Source: Roseospira visakhapatnamensis (lineage in GTDB: Bacteria; Pseudomonadota; Alphaproteobacteria; Rhodospirillales; Rhodospirillaceae). From it: a DNA stretch of 64,000 nucleotides. Below the pieces are notes generated by a model, which did not search any database, had not been told where the DNA came from, and worked only from the letters and a program-made list of their open reading frames with translations. The DNA lies in contig NZ_JACIGK010000009.1 of NCBI RefSeq assembly GCF_014197915.1, positions 92,027-156,026 of the forward strand, given 5' to 3'. Shown here piece by piece: positions 20,830 to 29,733 of this stretch. Each line of letters opens with the position of its first letter. Position 1 is the stretch's first letter. The position numbers and the translations under genes were made by a program.

Positions 20830-21348
20830 ATGCTCGCCCTGGCCGACCGCCTGGATACGCTCAATGTGCTGGTGGGCACCACGGTGCGCTGGTGCGCGCT
20901 GGTCATGGTGCTGTTGCAGTTTATCATCGTGCTGTTGCGCTACGTCTTCGGCGTTAGTTTCATCTTTCTCACCGAAAGCGTGCTGTACCTGCACGGCGCG
21001 GTGTTCATGCTTGGGGCGGGGTACACCCTTTTGGTCGATCGACACGTGCGCGTCGACATCTTTTACGCGCGACTCTCGGCGCGCGGCCGGGCGGCCGTCG
21101 ATGTCCTTGGCCATCTCGCCTTCCTGGCCCCGGCGGTGGGCGTGCTGGCCTGGGCCTCCTGGCCGTCGGTGTGGCGCGCCTGGGCGATCCTAGAGGGACC
21201 GATCTCGGTGGGCGGCATCCCGGCGTCGTTCCTGCTCAAGTCGCTGATCCCGGCCTTCTGCGTCCTGCTGCTGATCCAGGGCCTGGCCTGCCTGTTGCGC
21301 GACCTGATCCGCCTGCGGGGCGGCCGCGGCGGGGAGGCGCGCTCGTGA
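20830..21348 (+). CDS. dctQ: TRAP transporter small permease (DctQ type)
   Basis: 172 residues with four predicted membrane helices, starting at an ATG preceded by TGGAG. The pattern FLTESVLYLHGAVFMLGAGYTLLVDRHVRVDIFYARLS is the conserved core of DctQ/TctB-like small TRAP permeases. It would couple with DctM to import an organic anion driven by a sodium or proton gradient. The stop overlaps the dctM GTG start by 4 bases. No DctP binding-protein gene is adjacent. Confidence 0.9.
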   Translation: MLALADRLDTLNVLVGTTVRWCALVMVLLQFIIVLLRYVFGVSFIFLTESVLYLHGAVFMLGAGYTLLVDRHVRVDIFYARLSARGRAAVDVLGHLAFLAPAVGVLAWASWPSVWRAWAILEGPISVGGIPASFLLKSLIPAFCVLLLIQGLACLLRDLIRLRGGRGGEARS

Positions 21349-22925
21349 CCGGTGTCGGCGACGGTCTTCCCCTCGACCTCCTGATGGTGGCCGCCCTGAT
21401 CGGCGGTATCCTTCTGGGCTACCCGGTGGCCTTCACCATCGCCGGGGTGGCCACGCTGTTCGCCGGCCTGGGCTGGGCGCTGGGGCAGTTCGACGTGGCG
21501 TTGCTGGGCGCCTTGGGCCAGCGCGCCTTCGGGCTGCTGACCAACGACGTCCTGATCGCCATTCCGCTGTTCGTCTTCATGGGCGTGGTGCTGGAAAAAA
21601 GCCGCATCGCCGAGGACCTGATGGAGACCATGGGCCGCCTGTTCGGCCCGCTGCGGGGCGGCCTGGGGGTTTCGGTCGTGGTGGTGGGCGCGCTGCTGGC
21701 GGCCTCCACCGGCATCGTCGGCGCGACCGTGGTGGCCATGGGCATGATCGCCTTGCCGACCATGCTGCGGAACCGCTACGACACGCCGCTGGCCTGCGGC
21801 ATCGTCTGCACCTCGGGCACCCTGGGGCAGATCATCCCGCCGTCCACGCTGCTCATCATCCTGTCGGACGTGATGTCCAACGCCTATCAGCAGGCTCAGT
21901 ACGAACAGGGCAAGTTCACCATCGAAACGCTGTCGGTGGGCCAGATGTTCGCCGCAGCACTTATGCCCGGGCTGATGCTGGTGGGGATCTACATCGCCTA
22001 CCTGCTGGGGCGCGCCTGGCTGCGTCCGGCCGATGCCCCGGCCATGGCGGCCGCGCGCGAGGACCGGCCCGACCTGACGGCGGTGCTCAAGGCCGTGGTG
22101 CCGCCGGTGCTGCTGATCGTCGCCGTGCTGGGCTCGATCCTGGGGGGCGTCGCCACCCCCACCGAGGCCGCCTCGGTGGGCGCCGTGGGCGCGGTGCTGA
22201 TGGCCGGCGCGCGGCTGGGGGGCGCGGCGGGACGCTCGTCGCGCCTGATCCTGGGGGGCGCCGGGGCGCTGCTGCTGCTGGGGGTGGCGGCGGGCGCGGC
22301 GCCGGTGCGGCTGCAACGGGGCGACGCGGCGACGCTGGACTGGGCGATGGGCGCGGGCTACCTGGCGCTGGCCGGCGTGGGCCTGGCGGCGGCCGGCGCG
22401 GCGCTGCGGCGGCTGGGCGGGGCCGACCTGCTCAAGCCCGCCCTGACTGGGACCCTGGTGATCACCGCCATGATCTTCGCCACCATCCTGACGGCCAGCA
22501 TCTTTTCGCTGGTGTTCGTGGGCCTGGGCGGCGAGGAGCGCATCGAGTCCATCCTGACCGCCATGCCCGGCGGTCCCACCGGAGCCTTGCTGTTCTGCAT
22601 GGCGCTGATCTTCGCGCTCGGCTTCGTGCTGGATTTCGTCGAGATCACGGTGATCGTGCTGCCGCTGATCGCGCCGTTGCTGATCCTGATGGGACACGAT
22701 CCCATCTGGCTGTCGGTGCTGATCGCGGTGAACCTGCAGACCAGTTTCCTCACGCCGCCCTTCGGGTTCTCGCTGTTCTACCTGCGCGGCGCCGCGCCTC
22801 CGTCGGTCAGCACCGGGCAGATCTATCGCGGCGTGGCGCCGTTCATCGTGCTGCAACTGGTGGGCATCGCGCTCATCTGGTTGTGGCCGCCCGTCACCCG
22901 CTGGCTGCCGGGGATGCTGTACTGA
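21345..22925 (+). CDS. dctM: TRAP transporter large permease (DctM type)
   Basis: 526 residues, longer than the roughly 430 of classical DctM because of an extra hydrophobic stretch around residues 280-370. This matches the mannitol/chloroaromatic-type TRAP permeases. Diagnostic motifs include GYPVAFTIAGVATLF, AASTGIVGATVVAMGMIALP, GTLGQIIPPSTLLIIL and, near the end, LQTSFLTPPFGFSLFYLRG. The GTG at 21345 overlaps the dctQ stop (GTGA). The solute is unknown and the binding protein must be encoded elsewhere. Confidence 0.9.
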   Translation: MTGVGDGLPLDLLMVAALIGGILLGYPVAFTIAGVATLFAGLGWALGQFDVALLGALGQRAFGLLTNDVLIAIPLFVFMGVVLEKSRIAEDLMETMGRLFGPLRGGLGVSVVVVGALLAASTGIVGATVVAMGMIALPTMLRNRYDTPLACGIVCTSGTLGQIIPPSTLLIILSDVMSNAYQQAQYEQGKFTIETLSVGQMFAAALMPGLMLVGIYIAYLLGRAWLRPADAPAMAAAREDRPDLTAVLKAVVPPVLLIVAVLGSILGGVATPTEAASVGAVGAVLMAGARLGGAAGRSSRLILGGAGALLLLGVAAGAAPVRLQRGDAATLDWAMGAGYLALAGVGLAAAGAALRRLGGADLLKPALTGTLVITAMIFATILTASIFSLVFVGLGGEERIESILTAMPGGPTGALLFCMALIFALGFVLDFVEITVIVLPLIAPLLILMGHDPIWLSVLIAVNLQTSFLTPPFGFSLFYLRGAAPPSVSTGQIYRGVAPFIVLQLVGIALIWLWPPVTRWLPGMLY

Positions 22926-23006
22926 GTCCCGCGCGGCCTGGACGGCGATCGCGCCGCCGTCACACCCACCCTTAACACCGCCGCCGGGTCGCGCCATATT
23001 CGGCGG

Positions 23007-23987
23007 ATGAGCAATCGTCCGCCCGCCGCCATAGCCACCGCCACGACCCGGCCCGCGCCCACCCCCGGGGCCGCGCGAGTGTTCGACCGCGCCCTGCTGC
23101 GCCGCCGCCGCGACCGCGCCGCCGCCGGCTGGGACGGCTTTTCCTTCCTCATGGACGAGACCGCCACCCGCCTGGTGGAGCGCCTGGAGGACATCACCCG
23201 CCGCTTCCCCCTGACCCTGGACCTGGGCTGCCACGGCGGCGAGGTGGCGCGGGCGCTGCACCGCCGCCCCGGGGACAAGCGGGGCGGCATCGAGACCCTG
23301 ATCCAGGCCGACCTGTCCCCGGCCCTGGCCGCGCGCGCCCGCGCGGCGGGACGCGGCCTCGCGCCGTCCGGGCCGGTGCTGGCCTGTGACGAGGAGGCGT
23401 TGCCGATGGCTCCGGCCTCGCTGGACGCCATTCTGTCCAACCTGTCCCTGCACTGGGTCAACGACCTGCCCGGGGCGCTGATCCAGGCGCGCCGGGCGCT
23501 CAGGCCCGACGGCCTGTTCCTGGCGAGCCTGCTGGGCGGCGCCACCCTTGTCGAATTGCGGACCTGCCTGGCGGACGCGGAGATGGAGGTGGCCGGCGGC
23601 CTGTCGCCAAGGACCTCCCCCCTGACCGAGGTCCGCGACGCCGGCAACCTGCTGTCGCGCGCCGGCTTCGCCCTGCCGACGGCGGACACCGAGGTGATCA
23701 CCGTCCGCTACGAGACTCCGCTGGCGCTGATGGCCGACCTGCGCGGCATGGGCGAGGCCAACGCCGTGCTGACCCGCCGCCGCGACCTGGGCCATCGGGC
23801 CGTGCTGGCGCGCGCCGCCGCGCTCTACCAGGAGCGCCACACCGGCGCCGACGGCCGCGTTCCGGCCACCTTCGAGGTCATCACCCTGACCGCCTGGGCC
23901 CCCGACGCCAGCCAGCCCGCGCCCAGGCCCCGGGGCAGCGCGCGGACCAGCCTGGCCGAGATCCTGGCCGCCGATCCCCACGCCTGA
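23007..23987 (+). CDS. SAM-dependent methyltransferase (BioC / NDUFAF5-like)
   Basis: 326 residues. The SAM-binding motif I is LTLDLGCHGGEVA; SNLSLHWVNDLPGALIQARRALRPDGLFLASLLGG is motif II/III of the BioC/NDUFAF5 family. N- and C-terminal tails are basic and proline-rich. In mitochondria the relative NDUFAF5 modifies a complex I arginine; in bacteria BioC methylates malonyl-ACP. The alphaproteobacterial group cannot be assigned to either without comparison. It is followed 19 bases later by sfsA. Confidence 0.82.
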   Translation: MSNRPPAAIATATTRPAPTPGAARVFDRALLRRRRDRAAAGWDGFSFLMDETATRLVERLEDITRRFPLTLDLGCHGGEVARALHRRPGDKRGGIETLIQADLSPALAARARAAGRGLAPSGPVLACDEEALPMAPASLDAILSNLSLHWVNDLPGALIQARRALRPDGLFLASLLGGATLVELRTCLADAEMEVAGGLSPRTSPLTEVRDAGNLLSRAGFALPTADTEVITVRYETPLALMADLRGMGEANAVLTRRRDLGHRAVLARAAALYQERHTGADGRVPATFEVITLTAWAPDASQPAPRPRGSARTSLAEILAADPHA

Positions 23988-24006
23988 GACCGGACACCCG
24001 ACGCCC

Positions 24007-24741
24007 ATGGACTTCCCCACACCCCTGCTGCGCGGCACCCTCGTCAAGCGCTACAAGCGATTCATGGCCGACGTGCTGCTGGAGGACGGCACGCCCGTCA
24101 CCGCCCATTGCCCGAACTCCGGGTCCATGCTGTCGGTCAACCCGCCCGGGGCCGAGGTATGGGTGTCGCCGGCCAGCAATCCCGAGCGCAAGCTCAAGTA
24201 CACCTGGGAACTGGTGCGCATCGGCGACCATCTGGTGGGGGTCAACACCAACCATCCCAACGCCATCGTCGCCGAGGCCATCGCCCAGGGACGGGTACCC
24301 GGCCTGACCGGGTACGAGACGCTCCGCCGCGAGGTCAAGTATGGCCGCAACAGCCGCATCGACGTGTTGCTGGCGGCGCCGGACCGGCCCTCCTGCTACG
24401 TCGAGGTCAAGAACGTGACCCTGCGGCGCGACCCGGGCACCGGCCGCGACGCCCGGGGCCTGGCCGAGTTCCCCGACGCGGTCACCAGCCGGGGCGCCAA
24501 GCACCTGGAGGAACTGACCGACATGGTCGCCGCCGGGCACCGGGCGATGATGGTCTATCTGGTCCAGCGCGGCGACTGCGACCGCTTCCGCATTGCGGCC
24601 GACCTCGATCCAGCCTATGAAGAAGCCTTGAGCCGCGCCCGGGCGTCGGGCGTGGACGCCGTGTGTATGGCCTGCGACGTGACGCCCGCGCGCGTCACCG
24701 TGTCCCACGCCCTGCCCATGGACCTGGATTCCCCCGTCTGA
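24007..24741 (+). CDS. sfsA: SfsA family nuclease / sugar fermentation stimulation protein
   Basis: 244 residues. Hallmarks are the N-terminal PLLRGTLVKRYKRFMADVLL (OB-like DNA-binding part), AHCPNSGSM and the nuclease motif SRIDVLL...CYVEVKNVTL with the lysine of the PD-(D/E)xK site. SfsA proteins bind and cut nucleic acids; the sugar-related name is historical. It is the second gene of a tight run methyltransferase-sfsA-map. Confidence 0.93.
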   Translation: MDFPTPLLRGTLVKRYKRFMADVLLEDGTPVTAHCPNSGSMLSVNPPGAEVWVSPASNPERKLKYTWELVRIGDHLVGVNTNHPNAIVAEAIAQGRVPGLTGYETLRREVKYGRNSRIDVLLAAPDRPSCYVEVKNVTLRRDPGTGRDARGLAEFPDAVTSRGAKHLEELTDMVAAGHRAMMVYLVQRGDCDRFRIAADLDPAYEEALSRARASGVDAVCMACDVTPARVTVSHALPMDLDSPV

Positions 24742-24754
24742 TGAACGAAGTCTC

Positions 24755-25567
24755 ATGATCGAAGCCGTCGCCCGTTCCGAACCCCAAATCCTCCTGCACG
24801 GTCCGGAGGGCTTCGCGGCCATGCGCGCCGCCGGGCGCCTGGCCGCCGAGACCCTGGACTTCATCGCCCCGCACGTGGTCCCGGGCGTCAGCACCGAGGC
24901 GCTGGACCGCCTGTGCGCCACCTTCATCGCCGATCACGGGGCGGTCAGCGCGCCGCTGAACTACAAGGGATTCCCCAAGAGCATCTGCACCTCGGTCAAT
25001 CACGTGGTCTGCCACGGCATTCCGGGACCGAAGACGCTCAAGGACGGCGACATCGTCAACATCGACGTCACGCCCATCCTGCACGGCTGGCATGGTGACT
25101 CGAGCCGCATGTATTACGTGGGCGCCGTCGGCGTGAAGGCCCGCCGCCTGTGCGAGGTGACCTACGAGGCGATGATGCGCGGCATCGCCGCCATCAAGCC
25201 CGGCGCCACCCTGGGCGACGTGGGACATGTCATCCAGACCTTCGCCGAATCGCAGCGGTTCAGCGTGGTTCGCGACTTTTGCGGGCACGGCGTCGGCCGG
25301 GTGTTCCACACCGCGCCCAGCGTCATGCATTTCGGCCGTCCGGGCACCGGGCTGGAACTGCGCGAGGGCATGATCTTCACGGTCGAGCCGATGATCAACG
25401 CCGGCCGTTTCGAGACCAAGATCCTGGCCGACGGCTGGACCGCCGTCACCAAGGACCGCTCGCTGTCGGCCCAGTTCGAGCACACCATCGGCGTCACCGC
25501 CGACGGGGTCGAGATTTTCACCGAGTCCCCCAAGGGGTGGCACGCTCCGCCCTACGAGGGCGCCTGA
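24755..25567 (+). CDS. map: Type I methionine aminopeptidase
   Basis: 270 residues. It removes the initiator methionine from nascent proteins and needs two metal ions. Metal ligands are in GDIVNIDVTPILHGWHGDSSRMYYVG (two aspartates), HGVGRVFH (histidine), EGMIFTVEPM and SAQFEHTIGVT (glutamates). A FPKSICTSVNHVVCHGIP segment is characteristic of the family. The ATG lies 13 bases after the sfsA stop. Confidence 0.97.
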   Translation: MIEAVARSEPQILLHGPEGFAAMRAAGRLAAETLDFIAPHVVPGVSTEALDRLCATFIADHGAVSAPLNYKGFPKSICTSVNHVVCHGIPGPKTLKDGDIVNIDVTPILHGWHGDSSRMYYVGAVGVKARRLCEVTYEAMMRGIAAIKPGATLGDVGHVIQTFAESQRFSVVRDFCGHGVGRVFHTAPSVMHFGRPGTGLELREGMIFTVEPMINAGRFETKILADGWTAVTKDRSLSAQFEHTIGVTADGVEIFTESPKGWHAPPYEGA

Positions 25568-25605
25568 GCGCCCGGGTCCCCGCGCCGCCCTCGGAGGTCA
25601 CCGCC

Positions 25606-26334
25606 ATGCCCGCCCGATCCGGTCCCATCGTCATTCTGACCGGCGCCGGCATCTCGAAGGAATCCGGCCTGGACACCTTCCGGGACGCCGGCGGCGTCTG
25701 GAGTCAGGTGCGCCTGGAGGACGTGGCCACGCCCGAGGGCTTCGCCCGCGACCCGGTCCGCGTCCAGGCGTTCTATAACGACCGCCGGCGCGGCCTGCTG
25801 GGCGGCGCCGTCCTGCCCAACGCCGCGCACGAGGCGCTGGCGCGGCTGGAACGGGACTGGGACGACGACGTTCTGCTGGTCACCCAGAACATCGACGACC
25901 TGCATGAGCGCGCGGGCTCCCGGAACCTGCTCCACATGCACGGGGAACTGCTCAAGGCGCGTTGCGGTCACTGCGACACCGTCCATGACTGGCGCGCGGA
26001 CCTCGGCGCCGGGGATCCCTGCCCGGCCTGCGGCGCCGGCGGCGGCATGCGCCCGCATGTGGTCTGGTTCGGCGAGATCCCGCTGTACATGGACCGCATC
26101 GTGGACGCCCTGGACCGCTGCGCCCTGTTCATGTCCATCGGCACCAGCGGCACGGTCTATCCGGCGGCCGGCTTCGTCGCCGAGGTGCGCGAGCGCGGCC
26201 GGGCGCATACGGTCGAGTTGAACATGGAGCCCGGACACGGGGCCTCGCTGTTCGCCGAGATCATCCTGGGGCCGGCCACCGCCCGGGTGCCGGCCTATGT
26301 GGAGCGCCTGCTGGCCGAGGGCATCCCCGGCTGA
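25606..26334 (+). CDS. cobB: NAD-dependent protein deacylase (CobB, class III sirtuin)
   Basis: 242 residues. NAD binding is shown by LTGAGISKESGLDTFRD and TQNIDDLHERAGS. The catalytic histidine is in LLHMHGELLKARC, and a zinc ribbon is formed by CGHC and CPAC. The YNDRRR tripeptide region fits class III enzymes with lysine-succinyl or malonyl preference. A GGAGG ribosome site precedes the ATG at 25606. It probably regulates metabolic enzymes by removing acyl groups. Confidence 0.94.
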   Translation: MPARSGPIVILTGAGISKESGLDTFRDAGGVWSQVRLEDVATPEGFARDPVRVQAFYNDRRRGLLGGAVLPNAAHEALARLERDWDDDVLLVTQNIDDLHERAGSRNLLHMHGELLKARCGHCDTVHDWRADLGAGDPCPACGAGGGMRPHVVWFGEIPLYMDRIVDALDRCALFMSIGTSGTVYPAAGFVAEVRERGRAHTVELNMEPGHGASLFAEIILGPATARVPAYVERLLAEGIPG

Positions 26335-26402
26335 CGACGGGCGCGGCGCCTCCCCCAGCCCGTCCGTTGTGATCGCGCCGGACGCGGCGTATAACCCCTC
26401 GC

Positions 26403-27455
26403 ATGCGCATCCTGTTTGCCGATGACGGCGTGCCCTACGACGGGCGGACGCCGGTCGAGGACCCCCTGGGCGGTGGCGAGCGCGCCGTCGTGGGGCTGGC
26501 CCGAGCCCTGGCCGCGCGCGGCCATCGGGTGTCCGTGGCCACCCAGATCATCGACCCGGCCAGCGTGGATGGCGTCGGCTGGCTGCCGCTGCCGGTGGAC
26601 GCGCAGGACGACTCGTTGCCCGAGACGGTGGACGTTCTGGTCGCCGTGCGCCGGCCGTCGCTGCTGCGCCTGCCGGTGCGGCCCGGACGCAAGGCCCTGT
26701 GGGTGCTGGGCGATCCGACATCGCTGACGCGCCCGGCGGTGCGCGCGCGGCTGCTGCATCACCGGCCCGACCTGCTGTTCGTCAGCGAAAGCCAGCGGCG
26801 CGCCTGGCCGGGGACCGGGGGGCTGACCGCGCATGTGCTCACCCCGGGGGCGGCGGCGCCGTTCCTGGCGGCGGACCCGGACCCCGACCCGCCGGCGGTC
26901 GCCGTGAGCACGGTGCACCCGGCGCACGGCCTCGACTGGTTGCTGGACCGCTGGGAAGCCGGCATCGCCCCGGCCGCACCGGACGCGCACCTGCATCTGT
27001 ACTCCGTGCTGCTGACGGCGGGGCTGAACGGCCAGCCGGTGCCCGCCGACATCGCCCACCGGGTCGACCGGGTTCGTGCGCTGGCCGATGCCGGGGTCTC
27101 GGTGCTCGCGCCCGGGCCCGACGCGGCGCTGGCCGACGCCTGGCGGCGGGCGCGCGTGTTCCTGCATCCGGGATCATCCGGTGACCATGCCTGCTGGAGC
27201 CTCGTCGAGGCCCAGGCCGCCGGCCTGCCGGCGGTGGCGCGGTCGCTGGGCGGCGCCGCCGAGCGGCTGGTGGACGGCGAGACCGGGCATCTGGCGCCGG
27301 ACGACGCGGCTTTCGAGAACCTGGCGGCGATGCTGCTGACCCAGCCGGGGGTGGCCGCCAACCTGTCGACCGGAGCGCGGGACCCGGCCCGGCGCCGCCC
27401 CTGGGTGGACGTCGCCCGCGACCTGGAAGCCCACTGGCTCCGGTTTGGACGCTGA
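26403..27455 (+). CDS. Glycosyltransferase, GT4 type
   Basis: 350 residues. The N-terminal domain has DPLGGGERAVVGLARALAARGHRVSV and the C-terminal domain the nucleotide-sugar region SGDHACWSLVEAQAAGLPAVARSLGGAAERLVDGETGHL, where a conserved glutamate binds the donor. The GT-B fold is clear; donor and acceptor are not. First of three consecutive glycosyltransferases, probably for lipopolysaccharide or another surface glycan. Confidence 0.83.
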   Translation: MRILFADDGVPYDGRTPVEDPLGGGERAVVGLARALAARGHRVSVATQIIDPASVDGVGWLPLPVDAQDDSLPETVDVLVAVRRPSLLRLPVRPGRKALWVLGDPTSLTRPAVRARLLHHRPDLLFVSESQRRAWPGTGGLTAHVLTPGAAAPFLAADPDPDPPAVAVSTVHPAHGLDWLLDRWEAGIAPAAPDAHLHLYSVLLTAGLNGQPVPADIAHRVDRVRALADAGVSVLAPGPDAALADAWRRARVFLHPGSSGDHACWSLVEAQAAGLPAVARSLGGAAERLVDGETGHLAPDDAAFENLAAMLLTQPGVAANLSTGARDPARRRPWVDVARDLEAHWLRFGR

Positions 27456-27467
27456 CGACGGATCCCC

Positions 27468-28445
27468 ATGCGCCTTCTGTTCATCACCAACAGCCGCATC
27501 GGCGACGCGGTGCTGTCCACCGGCCTGCTGGACCACCTGATCCGGCGGCACCCGGACGTGTCCGTCACCGTCGCCTGCGGCCCGGTGGCGGCGCCGCTGT
27601 TCACCGCCGTGCCCGGGCTGGAGCGCGTTCACGCCCTGCGCAAGCGGCCCCGCGCCGGGCACTGGCGGGCGCTGTGGGCGGCCTGCGCCGGCCAGCGCTG
27701 GGACCTGGTGGTGGACCTGCGCGGCAGCCCGGTTCCGTGGCTGCTGCGCGCTGGCCGGCGGCTGCGGCCCACGGTCGATGGCCGGGCGCCGCTCCATCGG
27801 GTGCGGCGCATCGGCTCGGCGCTGGGGCCGGCGGGACTCGCCGATCCACCGGCGCCCCGGCTGTGGACCACCCCCGAGGACGACGCGGCGGCCGCCGCCG
27901 CCTGGGCGCGCGCCGGGATCACCGACGCGGAGCCCGTGCTGGCGCTGGCCCCCACCGCCAACTGGATCGGCAAGACCTGGCCGGCCGACCGCTTCGTGGC
28001 CCTCGCGCGGCGGCTGACGGCGCCCGGCGGCGCGCTGCCCGGCGCCCGCGTGGCGGTGTTCGGCGCGGCCGGCGAGCGCGACGCGGCGGCGCCGGTGCTC
28101 GACGCCCTGGCCGGGCCCGGGCTCATCGACCTGGTGGGCGGCCTGTCGCTGCTGGCGGTGGCCGCCGCCTTGCGGCGCTGCGCGCTGTTCGTCGGCAACG
28201 ACTCCGGGCTGATGCACATGGCGGCGGCCAGCGGCGTCCGCACCGTGGGCCTGTTCGGGCCATCGCGGGACGAGCACTATGCCCCCTGGGGGCCGCGGGG
28301 TCGGGTGGTGCGAACGCCCGAGCCCTACGCGACCCTTTTTCCGCCCGATTTGGATCCCACCCGTGTCGGCAGCCTGATGGGAAGCCTGACGGTGGACACG
28401 GTCGTCGCGGCGATCGCCGCGCCCTGGGATGCGACGGCGCCGTGA
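27468..28445 (+). CDS. Glycosyltransferase family 9 (heptosyltransferase-like)
   Basis: 325 residues. It starts LLFITNSRIGDAVLSTGLLDHLIRRHPD, the usual beginning of GT9 enzymes, and has ALAPTANWIGKTWPADRFVALARRL and CALFVGNDSGLMHMAAASGVRTVGLFGPS in the C-terminal donor domain. GT9 members add heptose to lipopolysaccharide core. It lies 12 bases after the preceding GT4 gene in one operon. Confidence 0.9.
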   Translation: MRLLFITNSRIGDAVLSTGLLDHLIRRHPDVSVTVACGPVAAPLFTAVPGLERVHALRKRPRAGHWRALWAACAGQRWDLVVDLRGSPVPWLLRAGRRLRPTVDGRAPLHRVRRIGSALGPAGLADPPAPRLWTTPEDDAAAAAAWARAGITDAEPVLALAPTANWIGKTWPADRFVALARRLTAPGGALPGARVAVFGAAGERDAAAPVLDALAGPGLIDLVGGLSLLAVAAALRRCALFVGNDSGLMHMAAASGVRTVGLFGPSRDEHYAPWGPRGRVVRTPEPYATLFPPDLDPTRVGSLMGSLTVDTVVAAIAAPWDATAP

Positions 28446-28675
28446 CCCTGGGTCTTGCCTGACCCCGGGGCGTGCCCCTGGGAACGGCGCGGACGTGGAC
28501 CGCATTTGCGTCCAGGGATGGTGGCGCGCCCGTTGACCCGGGTGGGCTTTTGCCGTGAGATGGGCGCCCGCCCCCCGGTCCGCCGGACCGGTTCGGCCCC
28601 GGGGAGAGGGTCGACCCCGCACTGAACCATGGTCCAGAGATCGGACCGCTGGACGTTTTCATGGGAGCCCCTCTG

Positions 28676-29713
28676 ATGGATCCGCGCGTGCTACAGGCGA
28701 TCACCGGTGACGCGTACGGCGGCACGGAGCGTTTTTTCGAGCGCCTGGTGATGGCCCTGCATCGGGACGGCATCCAGCAACTGGTCATCCTGCGCGCCAT
28801 CGAGGATCGCGTGGAACGGCTGCGGGACGCCGGCCTGCATCCGGTGCCGATGACCTTCGAGACCCTGGAGTTCCTGGTGCGCCGCCGGGTGCGGCAGCAT
28901 GTGAAACGCTTCCAGCCGGGCCTGGCGCTGGCCTGGACGCCCGACGTGGTGCCCATGCTCACCGGCATGGGCGTGCCGGTGCTGGGGCGCTGGGCCAACG
29001 GCCGGCCGCTGGACCCCTATCGCCACTGCCAGCATCTGCTGGTGCACTGCGGGGACGATCAGGCGCTGCTGCTGGAGGCCGGATGGCCGGCGGACCGGGT
29101 CCACCTGCTGCCGCCCCTGGTGGATCAGGCGCCCGAGCCGGCGGTGGCGCGCCGCGCCCTGTTCACGCCGCAACAGGCACCGCTGATGTTCGCCGCCGTG
29201 CGCATGACCGAGCGGCGCGACCTGCACACCATCCTGCGCGCCCTGCAACGGCTGCCCGACGTCTACCTGTGGATCGCCGGCGACGGCCCGGAGCGTGATG
29301 CCCTGGAACACACAGCCTACGAACTGGGCATCAAGCCCCGCGTGCGGTTCCTCGGCTGGCGCGACGACCTGGGGGCGCTGTACGACGCCTGTGATTTGGT
29401 CCTGTGCACCGGCAGCGACCGGGTGCCCGACCACGCCGCCGTCGAGGCCTGGGCGCATGGCAAGCCGGTGGTGGCCGTGGGACACCTGGATCGCCAGTCG
29501 GTGTTGCGTCCCAACGAAAACGTGGTGGTGCTGCCCGGCGACGACATCCTGACCATCGTCCAGGGCCTCAAGTGGGTGCTGGCCGAACCCGGCGCCTTGC
29601 AGACCCTGGGGGCGCGGGGCGCGCATGTGTTCGGCCAAGGTCATACGGAGGCCCAGGTGCTGGCCGCCTACCGCGACCTGTTCGAACACCTGGCCCGGAA
29701 CGAGGGCGCCTGA
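28676..29713 (+). CDS. Glycosyltransferase, GT4 type
   Basis: 345 residues from the ATG at 28676, which has GGGAGCCCC at the right spacing; an ATG 15 bases upstream overlaps that ribosome site. Motifs: ITGDAYGGTERFFERLVMALHR at the start, LWIAGDGPERDALEHTAYELGIKPRVRFLGWRDD and DLVLCTGSDRVPDHAAVEAWAHGKPVVA at the donor site. Third member of the glycan cluster, separated by 230 bases from the GT9 gene. Specific reaction unknown. Confidence 0.85.
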   Translation: MDPRVLQAITGDAYGGTERFFERLVMALHRDGIQQLVILRAIEDRVERLRDAGLHPVPMTFETLEFLVRRRVRQHVKRFQPGLALAWTPDVVPMLTGMGVPVLGRWANGRPLDPYRHCQHLLVHCGDDQALLLEAGWPADRVHLLPPLVDQAPEPAVARRALFTPQQAPLMFAAVRMTERRDLHTILRALQRLPDVYLWIAGDGPERDALEHTAYELGIKPRVRFLGWRDDLGALYDACDLVLCTGSDRVPDHAAVEAWAHGKPVVAVGHLDRQSVLRPNENVVVLPGDDILTIVQGLKWVLAEPGALQTLGARGAHVFGQGHTEAQVLAAYRDLFEHLARNEGA

Positions 29714-29733
29714 GCGCGGAGAGGGACGATCCC

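Noticed and set aside
21063..24047. A 994-residue minus-strand open frame across dctM and the methyltransferase
   Set aside because: Antisense to two clear genes with family motifs; composition is that of a shadow frame.
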